From the NCBI GenBank assembly GCA_023442945.1, contig JAEZWW010000040.1, positions 59,470 to 123,469 of the forward strand: a stretch of DNA of 64,000 nucleotides. The letters are read 5' to 3'. Of this stretch, positions 18,149-26,173 are shown piece after piece. The stretch's first letter is position 1. The number at the start of each line of letters is the position of its first letter. The DNA is from Pseudomonadota bacterium. Lineage in GTDB: Bacteria > Pseudomonadota > Gammaproteobacteria > Burkholderiales > Burkholderiaceae_C. Below the pieces are notes generated by a model. It was not told the origin of the DNA, searched no databases, and was given only the letters and a program-made list of their open reading frames with translations. Position numbers and translations under genes: made by a program.

Positions 18149-18182
18149 GCCGCTGGCGCAGTCGCGCTAGTGGCCTTTTTTT
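18149..18182 (+). terminator. Terminator after argD-argF
   Basis: GCCGCT (18149-18154) pairs with AGTGGC (18169-18174), with an inner GCG/CGC pair, and is followed by a T7 run. Confidence 0.75.
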
Positions 18183-18183
18183 A

Positions 18184-18242
18184 TGAAAATCGGGCCTCAG
18201 CCCTACAACCACCTGCGCGACCAGCTACTGAATCAGTAGCAA
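18184..18242 (-). repeat. Dispersed repeat copy after argF
   Basis: Minus-strand GCTACTGATTCAGTAGC arm, CTGGTCGCGCAGGTGG, TGTAGGGC and CCCGATTTTCAT, just after the argF terminator. Confidence 0.87.
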
Positions 18243-18276
18243 TTCTGCATCTGTCGGTGACCGCTCAGCCCAGCGT

Positions 18277-18894
18277 TCAGCTCGCCGAAAACTTGGTCCC
18301 CGCCACGCGGATGCCCCAGATCAGCTCCACCAGGGCGCGGTTGTTCAAGAGCGGCTCGCCGCCCACGATCAGCCAGTAGCCCACGCCGTCCACCCAGAAC
18401 AGCATGAAGGTGGTGGCGGGCAGCAGCATGTCGATGCCTTCGTGGAAGGACACGGCGCGGCCCGTGCCCTTGAAGCCGCGCTGCTTCTGGCGCGCTACGA
18501 AGTCGAAGAAGTCGGCGGCGGCCACGCACAGCGTGTCGGCCTCGTCCTGCGAATAACCGACGCGCGCCAGGCAGAAGCCGTCGTCCGACGCCAGCGCCGC
18601 CGTGCGCGCGCCCGACAAGCCAGCGATGGCGTGCGGCAGGTAGTTGTCCAGGCGCACGTCGGGCGCGTGCAATTCACGTTCGACCTCGTGCACCCAGCCT
18701 TCGTGCAGGGCGCGCGGCAGCAACGACGCGTGCGTGCCCAGGCGCGCCAGCCATTCGCTGCGGCGCAGCGATACGCCGCGCGGCATCAGGCTTTGCAGCA
18801 GGGCCGCGGTCTCGTCCGGTGCGCGGTCGGCAAAGGCCAGCAGCGCGCCGGCCGGGGTCAGCATCAGGTGCGGGTCTGGGCTGGGCGGGGTCAT
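18277..18894 (-). CDS. Roadblock-like protein, last gene of GTPase operon
   Basis: A 205-residue cytoplasmic protein. Residues 1-70 are helical. From about residue 80 the alternation of helix and strand (GARTAALASDDGFCLARVGY, a central helix AADFFDFVARQ, then DMLLPATTFMLFWVDGVGYW and LIVGGEPLLNNRALVELIW) looks like the Roadblock/LC7 fold, whose members bind small GTPases and may act as GAPs. The assignment rests on pattern, not on a clear motif. It starts 16 bp after the Ras-like GTPase gene and closes a seven-gene operon, so it is likely to work with that GTPase. Confidence 0.7.
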   Translation of the reverse strand: MTPPSPDPHLMLTPAGALLAFADRAPDETAALLQSLMPRGVSLRRSEWLARLGTHASLLPRALHEGWVHEVERELHAPDVRLDNYLPHAIAGLSGARTAALASDDGFCLARVGYSQDEADTLCVAAADFFDFVARQKQRGFKGTGRAVSFHEGIDMLLPATTFMLFWVDGVGYWLIVGGEPLLNNRALVELIWGIRVAGTKFSAS

Positions 18895-18910
18895 GCGCGT
18901 GCGGTGGCCT

Positions 18911-19459
18911 TCAAGCCTGTTCGCTGCCGTTGAACGGGTCGATGCCGTAGATCAGCGCCTTGACCAGCTTGGCCATGTGGGCACGTTCGCGTGCGTCGGT
19001 GTCCATGACGCAAGGCGGCAGGCCCAGCTTTTCCATCTCGGCGGCGATCAGGCGGCGCGTCTGGTAGCCGCCCTGGTCGGCGTGGGTGATGCCCACGACC
19101 AGCGAGGTGCGGTCGATGAAGTCGCGGAACTCCTTGACGTAGGTGTGCAGGTCGGCGACCGGGTCGGTGGCGTTGCCGCGCAGCATCAGCACCAGGCCCA
19201 GCGCGTTTTCGGTCAGGATGTCCCACATGAAGTCAAAGCGCTTCTGGCCCGGCGTGCCGTACAGGCGCACCTGGTCGCCGCTGGCGAGCTTCATCAGGCC
19301 GTAGTCCATGGCCACGGTGGTGGTCTTCTTGAGCTGCTTGACGTCGTCCGAAGCACTGGCTTCGGTGCGGACGACCTCGATGTCCGACAGGGATTGGATG
19401 GCCGTGGTCTTACCCGCCCCGACGGGGCCGGCGAACACGAGCTTGTAAGTGGTTGCCAT
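18911..19459 (-). CDS. Ras-like small GTPase (COG2229-type)
   Basis: A 182-residue cytoplasmic GTP-binding protein. The P-loop is GPVGAGKT (about residues 11-18), switch I is in KKTTTVAMDYG (about 44-54), G3 is YGTPGQKRFDFMW (about 69-81, GTPG replacing the usual DxxG aspartate) and the base-recognition motif is THAD (about 126-129), a variant of NKxD. This pattern matches the prokaryotic GTPases that pair with Roadblock proteins, as in actinobacterial conservons and MglA/MglB. It has no membrane segment. Neighbours 14-16 bp away on each side belong to the same operon, which also encodes a Roadblock protein. The upstream signal and downstream output are unknown. Confidence 0.88.
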   Translation of the reverse strand: MATTYKLVFAGPVGAGKTTAIQSLSDIEVVRTEASASDDVKQLKKTTTVAMDYGLMKLASGDQVRLYGTPGQKRFDFMWDILTENALGLVLMLRGNATDPVADLHTYVKEFRDFIDRTSLVVGITHADQGGYQTRRLIAAEMEKLGLPPCVMDTDARERAHMAKLVKALIYGIDPFNGSEQA

Positions 19460-19473
19460 GAATCAGAAAAACG

Positions 19474-20961
19474 TCAGAAAAGCTTGTCGAGCAGCGATTT
19501 GAAAAAGCCACGCCGCGCCGCCGTCTCGGCCGCGGGCTTGGTCGGCGCAGCGGGCGGCGACAGCACCGGCGTGGCCGGCACGACCTGAGAGACCCCAGCC
19601 AGGCCCGACAGCACGCACAGGGCGACGAAGCGGTCAACCTCGGCCTCGTGGCGCGGAAAGGCGCGCGCCAGATCGGCCAGCGACTGCGACATGCGCGCGC
19701 AGATCGACGCCAGCTGGATGTCCAGCGGACCGATGTCCTGCAGCAAGGTGAAGTTGGGAAAGCGGTGCAAGCGGAACGACAGGTCGCCACGGCGCACCAG
19801 CGCCACGTCCTTGAGGGCGGCGCCCATCAGCTCCCACATGATCACGTCCAGCGGTGCCTGCGCACGGTGGAAGCGCCCGCCGAACAGCTGGCGCAGAGTC
19901 TCCTCGACCTCGTAAGCCGGCAGCGGGGCAACTTCCATGCGTTCGACCAACTGCGGCGTATGCAGCATCTTCAACAGCGCTGAAATCGGCAGGCCGGACG
20001 CCAGCCAGCCCTGCTCCACGTGCGTGATGAAGGCCGCATCGCCGCCCACGCGCAGCAGCTGCGCACCGTGGCCGGCCAGGATGCGCTCGCAGAGCAGCAC
20101 CAGCGGGATGCCGGTCAGCGCGGGAAAGACGTTGACAACCGCCTGCAGCGCGCCGGAGGACAGGTCCATCGACGGCGGCGCGGGTGCGACGGCAGGGGCA
20201 CTGCGCCCCGCAGGCGGGCGGGGGGATGTCGGCGCCGGGCCCGCAGCAGCGGTCCGCGCCGTCGGGCTGAGGGCTCGCGGCACGTTCGGTGGCATGACCA
20301 GCACGGCGTCGTTCAATTCTGGCAACCCGGCCGCATCGGCTGGTCGGGCGCGCGTTGCGCCGCGGCCGGCGGGTTTGGCGCCGCTGGCCGACGCACGCAG
20401 CTGCTCAGCCAATTCCATGGCGCGTCGCCACGCCGGCACCGGCACGTCGGTCGCGGGTGCGCTTGCCGGGGCACGCGCGGGCGCAGCTGGCGTCAGCGGC
20501 GCCGCAGCGGTATTGCGGCGCAGCGCGGGGCGCGCCGCTGGTGGCTTGGGGGCGTCGGCGGCCGGCGCCACCCGCTCTGCCCGCACCTGCTTGATGGCGG
20601 CCAGCATGTCGGCGCTGGTGTAGGGCATGCTGACCCAGGCCACGCGCTGGCCACGGGCCAGCGGCAGTTGGCGCTCCAGCCAGCCGCCACCGCTGCCCCA
20701 GACCAGCAGCACGGCCGAGCGGCCCGCCAGGAACTCCATCAACTTGGCTTCGTGCTCGGGCGAATGCCGCCGCATGCCAAAGCCGAACAGGTCGAGCACG
20801 CACTGTTCGCACGCCCTGGCAGCAGCGGATGGCTCCGGCACGCCCAGGCCCAGGCCACGCGGGATGGTCAGCACGCGCTGGTCCTGCCAGTTCATGCCGA
20901 TCATGATTTCAATCGCCGCGGCCTCGTGGTCGGTCAGACCGGCCAGCAACATCGAATTCAA
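19474..20961 (-). CDS. Large unknown protein of GTPase operon
   Basis: About 495 residues in three parts: an N-terminal folded region of about 130 residues (EIMIGMNWQDQRVLTIPRG, then CEQCVLDLFGFGMRRHSPEH and VLLVWGSGGGWLERQLPLAR), a proline/alanine-rich disordered linker of about 170 residues, and a C-terminal folded region of about 190 residues (GALQAVVNVFPALTGIPLVL to LSGLAGVSQVV). I recognise no family; a scaffold or effector role is inferred from the modular layout. The TTG at 20961 overlaps the upstream stop (TTGA) and has GAGGAG about eight bases before it; the ATG at 20952 is the alternative. The GTPase gene follows 14 bp later. Confidence 0.7.
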   Translation of the reverse strand: MNSMLLAGLTDHEAAAIEIMIGMNWQDQRVLTIPRGLGLGVPEPSAAARACEQCVLDLFGFGMRRHSPEHEAKLMEFLAGRSAVLLVWGSGGGWLERQLPLARGQRVAWVSMPYTSADMLAAIKQVRAERVAPAADAPKPPAARPALRRNTAAAPLTPAAPARAPASAPATDVPVPAWRRAMELAEQLRASASGAKPAGRGATRARPADAAGLPELNDAVLVMPPNVPRALSPTARTAAAGPAPTSPRPPAGRSAPAVAPAPPSMDLSSGALQAVVNVFPALTGIPLVLLCERILAGHGAQLLRVGGDAAFITHVEQGWLASGLPISALLKMLHTPQLVERMEVAPLPAYEVEETLRQLFGGRFHRAQAPLDVIMWELMGAALKDVALVRRGDLSFRLHRFPNFTLLQDIGPLDIQLASICARMSQSLADLARAFPRHEAEVDRFVALCVLSGLAGVSQVVPATPVLSPPAAPTKPAAETAARRGFFKSLLDKLF

Positions 20962-21536
20962 CTGCGTACTCCTCGTTGCAACACCATCGATACCTCGCTC
21001 CAGCGCCGCGACAGCGGCCGGCCCGCACGGGACAGTGCGCGGCTGGCCAGCATGAAGGCCAGCGAATCGCCGGCGCCCTCGCAATGGTGGAGGAAGGCCG
21101 CTTCCGCCTCGTCGTCGCCGGCCAGCAGCGCGGGAATGGCTTGGGCCGCCAGCTCGCGCGAATCGTCCACGCCCACCAGCAGCGCGCGCTGCGGCACGTC
21201 GAGCGACGGCATGGTCAGCACGCTGAAGCGTGTGGCCAGCGGGCTGACGCGCGGCAGGCGCTCGCGCCGCTCGGCCAGCGCCAGAAAATCGCGCGCCACG
21301 AAGGGCGCCAGCCGCTCGCCCACCTGAGGGCGGCGCAGCAAGCGCGCGGTGGCGTCCGCGTCGGGCAGGCAGCCGTGCATCAGATCGGCCACCGCGCCCT
21401 GGACGGGCTCGGCGCCGTCCAGGGCGCAGGCGGCCATCACGCGCACCTCGTGCAGCTTGCGGTCTCCGGGCACGAGCAGGACGTCCCGCCCGGTCTGCCG
21501 GAAGTGTTCGCGCGGCGACAAGGGGCGCGCAGCCAT
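20958..21536 (-). CDS. Unknown protein of GTPase operon
   Basis: A 192-residue cytoplasmic protein without recognisable motifs. It has no signal peptide or membrane helix. Notable segments are RKLHEVRVMAACALDGAEPV, a central VGERLAPFVARDFLALAERR, and QRALLVGVDDSRELAAQAIP. It begins one base after the stop of the PhnD-like gene (TGAGATG) and its own stop overlaps the next start, so it is translationally coupled at both ends. That makes it a structural part of the operon rather than a chance neighbour. Function unknown. Confidence 0.68.
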   Translation of the reverse strand: MAARPLSPREHFRQTGRDVLLVPGDRKLHEVRVMAACALDGAEPVQGAVADLMHGCLPDADATARLLRRPQVGERLAPFVARDFLALAERRERLPRVSPLATRFSVLTMPSLDVPQRALLVGVDDSRELAAQAIPALLAGDDEAEAAFLHHCEGAGDSLAFMLASRALSRAGRPLSRRWSEVSMVLQRGVRS

Positions 21537-21537
21537 C

Positions 21538-22287
21538 TCAGCTCAGCAGCGTGTCCATCAGGTCGATCATGAACTCGCCGTCCTCGACCGACATGGCTTC
21601 AAAGCCTTTCTCAATGCCCAGCTCTTCCAGCACTGGCTGGCCGTCGGGCGTGCCGGTGAGGCTGACCAGCGCGTCTTTCAGCTTGTCCAGGCCGTCGCCA
21701 ATGCGCGGGTGGATCAGCAGCACGTGCGTGATGTCGGCCAGCTTGCTTTCGATCAGCGGCTTGAGCTGCGTCTTGGTCAGGCGCGACAGCGAATGGAAAG
21801 CTTCGGCCAGGAAGAAGCTGGCGTCCACCTCACCCTTGATCGCCATGCGGGCTGCGGCCTGGTAGGTGTCGACCACCTGCCACTGGATGTCGGCTTCGGT
21901 CAGGTCGGCCGCTTCCAGCAGGCGCAGGCCGATCAGCTTGACGTCCTTGTTGTCGGTCAGCGCGATCTTGCAGCCGGGCTTCAGGTCTTCGATCGTGTTG
22001 GCGGGCGACTGTGCGCCGGCGGCGATCACCATTTCATCGGGCTTGCCGACCGGGCGGGCCACGGCGACGTAGCCCGACTCGCGGATCATCGAAGCGGCAT
22101 CGAACGGGTTGGCGTAGACAGCGTCCACCTTGCCTTCGGCGATCAGCGCAGCCTGTTCGGCGGCGGTGGCCGGGGTCATCAGGTGCAGGCCCAGGCCTGA
22201 GCGCTTTTGCAGCACCGTGTTCAGCAGGTGCCAGCCGGCAAAGCGCTCGGGGGCGAAATCGGGGGCGACGAGGAAATTCAGGGTCAT
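21538..22287 (-). CDS. Signal-less PhnD-like (phosphonate-type) binding protein
   Basis: A 249-residue protein with the type II periplasmic-binding fold of PhnD/phosphate-phosphite-phosphonate proteins: LNFLVAPDFAPERFAGW, GLGLHLMTPATAAEQAALIAEGKVDAVYANPFDAASMI, DLKPGCKIALTDNKDVKLIGL, VVDTYQAAARMAIKGEVDASF and LLIHPRIGDGLDKLKDAL. It begins directly with the first strand (MTLNFLVAP), with no signal peptide or lipobox, so it should stay in the cytoplasm and act as a ligand sensor rather than a transporter part. Its start overlaps the PAS gene stop (ATGA), and no permease or ATPase genes are nearby. The ligand is unknown. Confidence 0.8.
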   Translation of the reverse strand: MTLNFLVAPDFAPERFAGWHLLNTVLQKRSGLGLHLMTPATAAEQAALIAEGKVDAVYANPFDAASMIRESGYVAVARPVGKPDEMVIAAGAQSPANTIEDLKPGCKIALTDNKDVKLIGLRLLEAADLTEADIQWQVVDTYQAAARMAIKGEVDASFFLAEAFHSLSRLTKTQLKPLIESKLADITHVLLIHPRIGDGLDKLKDALVSLTGTPDGQPVLEELGIEKGFEAMSVEDGEFMIDLMDTLLS

Positions 22288-22778
22288 GCGGCACTCCCTT
22301 CAGCGGCGAGCCATGCTTTGTAGGTAGCGGTGATTTCCGCGATCTTGTTGCGCGAAGGCTTGCGGCGCACCGATGTGTAGCCGACGATCTTGCCGCCGCG
22401 CACGTTGGGCACCGCCGTGGCGTACACCCAGTAGAACGAGCCGTCCTTGCACAGGTTCTTGACGTAGCCGTGCCACTTCTTGCCGGCGGACACGGTGGCC
22501 CACAGGTCCTTGAAGGCGGCGCGCGGCATGTCGGGGTGGCGCAGGATGTTGTGCGGCTGGCCGATCAGCTCGTCGCGGGTGTAGCCCGACAGTTCAACAA
22601 ACGCTTCATTGGCGTGCGTCAGCACGCCGTTCAGGTCGGTGCGCGAGATGATCAGGCGGCCTTCCGGGTAGGGAATCTCGCGCTCGCTGGTCATCATGGT
22701 GCGGCTGGAGCCGTCGTGGTAGGTGTGCTCGCGCGCCACCGTGGCGTCGGCGGCGGGCTGCATGGGAGGAAATGCCAT
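22284..22778 (-). CDS. PAS-domain protein, Aer-like
   Basis: A 164-residue soluble protein consisting of one PAS domain (about residues 38-145). The stretches GVLTHANEAFVELSGYTRDE, QPHNILRHPDMPRAAFKDLW and WHGYVKNLCKDGSFYWV closely resemble the FAD-binding PAS domain of the aerotaxis receptor Aer, so redox or oxygen sensing is plausible. There is no output domain; the C-terminus is a short helix. It lies between the Roadblock gene (16 bp upstream) and the PhnD-like gene (4-bp overlap), so the signal probably passes to those partners. Cofactor binding is inferred from similarity. Confidence 0.87.
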   Translation of the reverse strand: MAFPPMQPAADATVAREHTYHDGSSRTMMTSEREIPYPEGRLIISRTDLNGVLTHANEAFVELSGYTRDELIGQPHNILRHPDMPRAAFKDLWATVSAGKKWHGYVKNLCKDGSFYWVYATAVPNVRGGKIVGYTSVRRKPSRNKIAEITATYKAWLAAEGSAA

Positions 22779-22794
22779 GGTCTGCCGGGCTCCT

Positions 22795-23157
22795 TCAGAT
22801 CAGTTTGGACAGCGCTTCGGCGGCGCGCTTGATGTCCAGGAACAGCAGGCCCAGCTTGGCGTTCTGCTTGGCGAGCACGGTCAGCACGGCTTCGGTGCCG
22901 GACGAGCTCATGATCACGTAGCCACGCTCGCCCTGCAGCAGCACGCGCTCCAGCGTGCCGCGGGCCAGCTCGCGCGCCGCCCGGTCACCCAGCGACAGCA
23001 GGGCGGCCGACATGGCGCCCACGCGGTCTTCGTCCATGCCTTGCGGCAGGGCCGAGGCGATCATCAGGCCGTCGGTGGAGATCAGCGCCGAAGCCTCGAC
23101 GTCGGCCGAAGAGCCTTTGAGCTCTTCGAGAACTTGCTGGAACATGTCTGTACGCAT
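22795..23157 (-). CDS. Roadblock/LC7 domain protein (MglB-like)
   Basis: A 120-residue protein made of a single Roadblock/LC7 domain: MFQQVLEELKGSSADVEASA, then LISTDGLMIASALPQGMDEDRV, AALLSLGDRAARELARG, ERVLLQGERGYVIMSSSG and a final helix. Bacterial members dimerise and regulate Ras-like GTPases, as MglB does for MglA. An upstream in-frame extension to 23280 exists, but AAGGA eight bases before the ATG at 23157 and the family length decide the start. It is first in the seven-gene operon that also encodes the GTPase, so the promoter must lie in 23158-23389. Confidence 0.9.
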   Translation of the reverse strand: MRTDMFQQVLEELKGSSADVEASALISTDGLMIASALPQGMDEDRVGAMSAALLSLGDRAARELARGTLERVLLQGERGYVIMSSSGTEAVLTVLAKQNAKLGLLFLDIKRAAEALSKLI

Positions 23158-23389
23158 GGCGTATATCCTTTTAGGTGGTAAGCGGAATCGGGTAAGCAAT
23201 GCATTGCCATGGCATGTGCGTGAACAACAAATGCCATTGGTAAAGCGCGACCATGTAATTGGAATACATATCTGCGTCAATTGGCATTGACCTGGGTAGC
23301 CCGTCCGTCAAACCGTCACTTTTCGACGTGCATATGTCACATTTTTGGACAAACTACCCGCCGTATCCGGCGGCGCGGGGCACGCGCGC

Positions 23390-23827
23390 ATGACGCGGCG
23401 CTTTCCCGATCCGCATGCACCCGTTCAGCCCGAGCCCGGCTCGGCCGCTGCTTCGGACGGCCACCGGTTGCCCCCGCGGCCGCTGGCCAATGCGGGCGCC
23501 CCCCTGCCCGACCCGGTGCCCGACTGCCTGAGCTGCGGCGCTTGCTGCGCCAGCTTTCGGGTCGACTTCGCGGCCGAAGAACTGCTGTCGGCCGGCGGCC
23601 GCGTGCCCGATGGGCTGGCGGTCAGCGTCACCTCGCATACCTGCCGCCTGCGCGGCACCGACCACTCGCCGCCGCGCTGCGCCGCGCTGACCGGCCGCGT
23701 GGGCGAACGCGCGCCTTGCGGCATTTACGAATGGCGGCCCTCACCGTGCCGCGAATTCGAAGCGGGCAGCGACGCCTGCTGGCGCGCGCGGCGCCGGCAC
23801 GGCTTGGGCGCGCCCAAGGATTTCTAA
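23390..23827 (+). CDS. YkgJ family cysteine cluster protein
   Basis: A 145-residue soluble protein with the CLSCGACC motif (about residues 47-54) followed by spaced cysteines in HTCRLRG, PRCAAL, APCGIYEW, PSPCREF and DACW. This is the YkgJ/CxxCxxCC zinc or iron-sulphur cluster pattern. The N-terminal 40 residues are proline-rich and poorly conserved, so starts at 23345 and 23390 are both possible; the ATG nearest the domain is used. Function of the family is unknown. It is divergent from the GTPase operon and is followed by a dispersed-repeat copy. Confidence 0.8.
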   Translation: MTRRFPDPHAPVQPEPGSAAASDGHRLPPRPLANAGAPLPDPVPDCLSCGACCASFRVDFAAEELLSAGGRVPDGLAVSVTSHTCRLRGTDHSPPRCAALTGRVGERAPCGIYEWRPSPCREFEAGSDACWRARRRHGLGAPKDF

Positions 23828-23883
23828 TCATATTTGCCTCTGGCCCTACAGCCACCAGCGCGAGCAGCTACGCTTTCGATAGT
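23826..23883 (-). repeat. Dispersed repeat copy after YkgJ gene
   Basis: Minus-strand CTATCGAAAGCGTAGC arm, TGCTCGCGCTGGTGGC and TGTAGGGCCAGAGGC. Confidence 0.85.
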
Positions 23884-24057
23884 GATTCAGGGTGCCGCCT
23901 GACGGCTCGCGTGGCGCCATCGCCCCGACGCCGTCAACACCCACACCGCACCAGGTCAATCCGCCCCTGCGCCGGTCGCGAAGCGCAGCCTTGGGTCGGC
24001 CGCATCCGTTGGAAATAACCGACACCACGCTGCCCCGCGCGGCGCTACCTTCGCCGC

Positions 24058-24720
24058 ATGCCCTCTGCCCAAGCCGATTCTTCCGCCGCCGCGCGCCGCT
24101 TGTGGGACATCTCCCCGCCCGTCCACGCCCACGCGCCGGTCTTCCCCGGTGACACGACCTACGCGCAAACCTGGGCGGCCGAGATCGGCCCGGGCTGCCC
24201 GGTCAACGTCAGCGCCCTGACCTTCTCGCCCCACGTCGGCGCGCACGCCGACGCGCCCCTGCATTACGACCCCACCGGCGCCGCCATCGGTGCGCTGGAC
24301 CTGGCGCCCTTCCTGGGCCGCTGCCGCGTCGTCCACGCCATCGGCTGCGGCCCGCTGGTTGAATGGCGGCACATCGAACATGCCGTCCTGGGCGACCTGC
24401 CCCCGCGCGTGCTGGTGCGCACCTACGCAAGCGCGCCCACCGTGTGGGACCCGGCGCTGGCCGCCTACGCACCCGATACCGTGGCGCGCCTGGCCGACGC
24501 CGGTGTGCTGCTGATCGGCATCGACACCGCCAGCATCGACCCGGCCGACAGCAAGACGCTGGACAGCCACCAGGTGATTCGCCAGCGCGGCCTGCGCGTG
24601 CTGGAAAACCTGGTACTGGACGATGTGCCCGAAGGCGATTACGAATTGATCGCGCTGCCGCTGAAGCTGACGCAGGCCGACGCCTCGCCCGTGCGCGCGG
24701 TGCTGCGCGCGCTGGCCTGA
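24058..24720 (+). CDS. kynB: Kynurenine formamidase (arylformamidase)
   Basis: A 220-residue cyclase-family hydrolase that releases formate from N-formylkynurenine in tryptophan breakdown. The N-terminal LWDISPPVHAHAPVFPGDTT and the metal-binding FSPHVGAHADAPLHY (an HxGxHxDxPxH pattern) mark the KynB family, as do GIDTASIDPADSKTLDSH and VLENLVLDDVPEGDYELIAL. kynU follows 111 bp downstream with a repeat copy between them, and kynA lies 4 kb further on, giving the full tryptophan-to-anthranilate set. Confidence 0.93.
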   Translation: MPSAQADSSAAARRLWDISPPVHAHAPVFPGDTTYAQTWAAEIGPGCPVNVSALTFSPHVGAHADAPLHYDPTGAAIGALDLAPFLGRCRVVHAIGCGPLVEWRHIEHAVLGDLPPRVLVRTYASAPTVWDPALAAYAPDTVARLADAGVLLIGIDTASIDPADSKTLDSHQVIRQRGLRVLENLVLDDVPEGDYELIALPLKLTQADASPVRAVLRALA

Positions 24721-24765
24721 GGCGCGGGCAGGCGCTGACAGGTACCCGCAACCGGTTTTCAAGAC

Positions 24766-24820
24766 TTTCATGCCCCTGGCCTTACAACCACCTGCGCAAG
24801 CAGCTACTTAAACAATAGCA
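24766..24820 (-). repeat. Dispersed repeat copy, kynB/kynU gap
   Basis: Minus-strand GCTATTGTTTAAGTAGC arm, TGCTTGCGCAGGTGG and TGTAAGGCCAG. It ends 12 bp before kynU. Confidence 0.83.
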
Positions 24821-24831
24821 ATATAACGCCC

Positions 24832-26142
24832 ATGACAACCACCTTGCAAGACTGCCGCGCGCTCGATGCGCAAGACCCGCTGCGCTCCCTGCGTCAGCAA
24901 TTCAGCCTGCCCGAAGGCGTGATCTACCTGGACGGCAATTCGCTGGGCGCCCTGCCCGCCGCCACCGCCGCGCGCGTCGCCGAAGTGGTGACCGCCGAAT
25001 GGGGCAAGGACCTGATCAAGGCCTGGAACAGCGCCGGCTGGATCAGCCTGTCCGAGCGCCTGGGCGACCAGTTCGCCCCGTGGATCGGCGCCGGGCCGGG
25101 CCAAGTCGTGTTCACCGACACCACCTCGATCAACCTGTACAAGGTGCTCACGGCCGCCGCGCGCGTGGCGCAGGCCGACCAGCCGGGGCGCAAGAAGCTC
25201 ATCAGCGAACGCAGCAACTTCCCGACCGACCTGTACATCGCCCAGTCGGTCTGTGCACAGCACGGGCTGGAGTTGGTGCTGCTGGAGCCCGAAGAGATCG
25301 ACGCCGCGCTGACGCCCGACGTCGCCATCTGCATGCTGACCCACGTCAACTACCGCACCGGCGCCATGCACGACATGGCGGCCATCACGGCGCGCGCGCA
25401 CGCGCAAGGCATCGTCTGCGTCTGGGACCTGTGCCACAGCGCGGGCGCGGTGCCGGTCGACCTGCTGGGCGCCGACGCCGACTACGCCGTGGGCTGTAGC
25501 TACAAGTATTTGAACGGCGGCCCCGGCTCGCCCGCCTTTGTGTGGGTCAACCCGCGGCTGACCGACCGCTTCTGGCAGCCGCTGTCGGGCTGGTTCGGCC
25601 ACGCCGCACCGTTTGAATTCACGCCCGACTACCGGCCTGCCGCCGGCATCCAACGCTACCTGTGCGGCACGCAACCCATGCTGAGCATGAGCGCGCTGCA
25701 ATGCGGGCTTCAGGTCTTCACCGCCAGCGAGGCACTGGGCGGCATGACCGCGCTGCGCGCCAAGTCGCTCGCTTTGACCGACCTGTTCATCGCTTTGGTC
25801 GAAGAACGCTGCGGCGGCCACGGCATCGGCCTGGCCACGCCGCGCGACCATGCGCAGCGCGGCTCGCAGGTCTGCCTGACGCGCGACGAAGGCCTGGGTG
25901 TGGACGGCAAGGACAGCGGCGCCTACGCCATCGTGCAGGCGCTGATCGCGCGCGGCGTGATCGGCGACTTCCGCCAGGGCGACGGCGGCACCGGCCGCCA
26001 CAAGGACATCCTGCGCTTTGGCTTCACGCCGCTGTACGTCGGCTTTGAAGACGTGTGGCACGCCGTCGAACACCTGCGCGCCGTGCTGGACAGCGGCGAA
26101 TGGCGTCGCCCGGAATTCAACGCGCGCAACGCGGTGACTTGA
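24832..26142 (+). CDS. kynU: Kynureninase
   Basis: A 436-residue PLP enzyme that cleaves kynurenine to anthranilate and alanine. Family features are GVIYLDGNSLGALPAATAAR, the WISLSERLGD stretch, CMLTHVNYRTGAMHDM, VWDLCHSAGAVPVDLLGADAD, and the PLP lysine in GCSYKYLNGGPGSPAFVWV near residue 226. The C-terminal domain ends ILRFGFTPLYVGFEDVWHAV. The ATG at 24832 is 11 bp beyond a dispersed-repeat copy. It is probably cotranscribed with kynB and convergent with the transporter gene at 26174. Confidence 0.95.
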   Translation: MTTTLQDCRALDAQDPLRSLRQQFSLPEGVIYLDGNSLGALPAATAARVAEVVTAEWGKDLIKAWNSAGWISLSERLGDQFAPWIGAGPGQVVFTDTTSINLYKVLTAAARVAQADQPGRKKLISERSNFPTDLYIAQSVCAQHGLELVLLEPEEIDAALTPDVAICMLTHVNYRTGAMHDMAAITARAHAQGIVCVWDLCHSAGAVPVDLLGADADYAVGCSYKYLNGGPGSPAFVWVNPRLTDRFWQPLSGWFGHAAPFEFTPDYRPAAGIQRYLCGTQPMLSMSALQCGLQVFTASEALGGMTALRAKSLALTDLFIALVEERCGGHGIGLATPRDHAQRGSQVCLTRDEGLGVDGKDSGAYAIVQALIARGVIGDFRQGDGGTGRHKDILRFGFTPLYVGFEDVWHAVEHLRAVLDSGEWRRPEFNARNAVT

Positions 26143-26173
26143 GCCCGCCCGCCATGGCCGCACGCCCCGCAGA

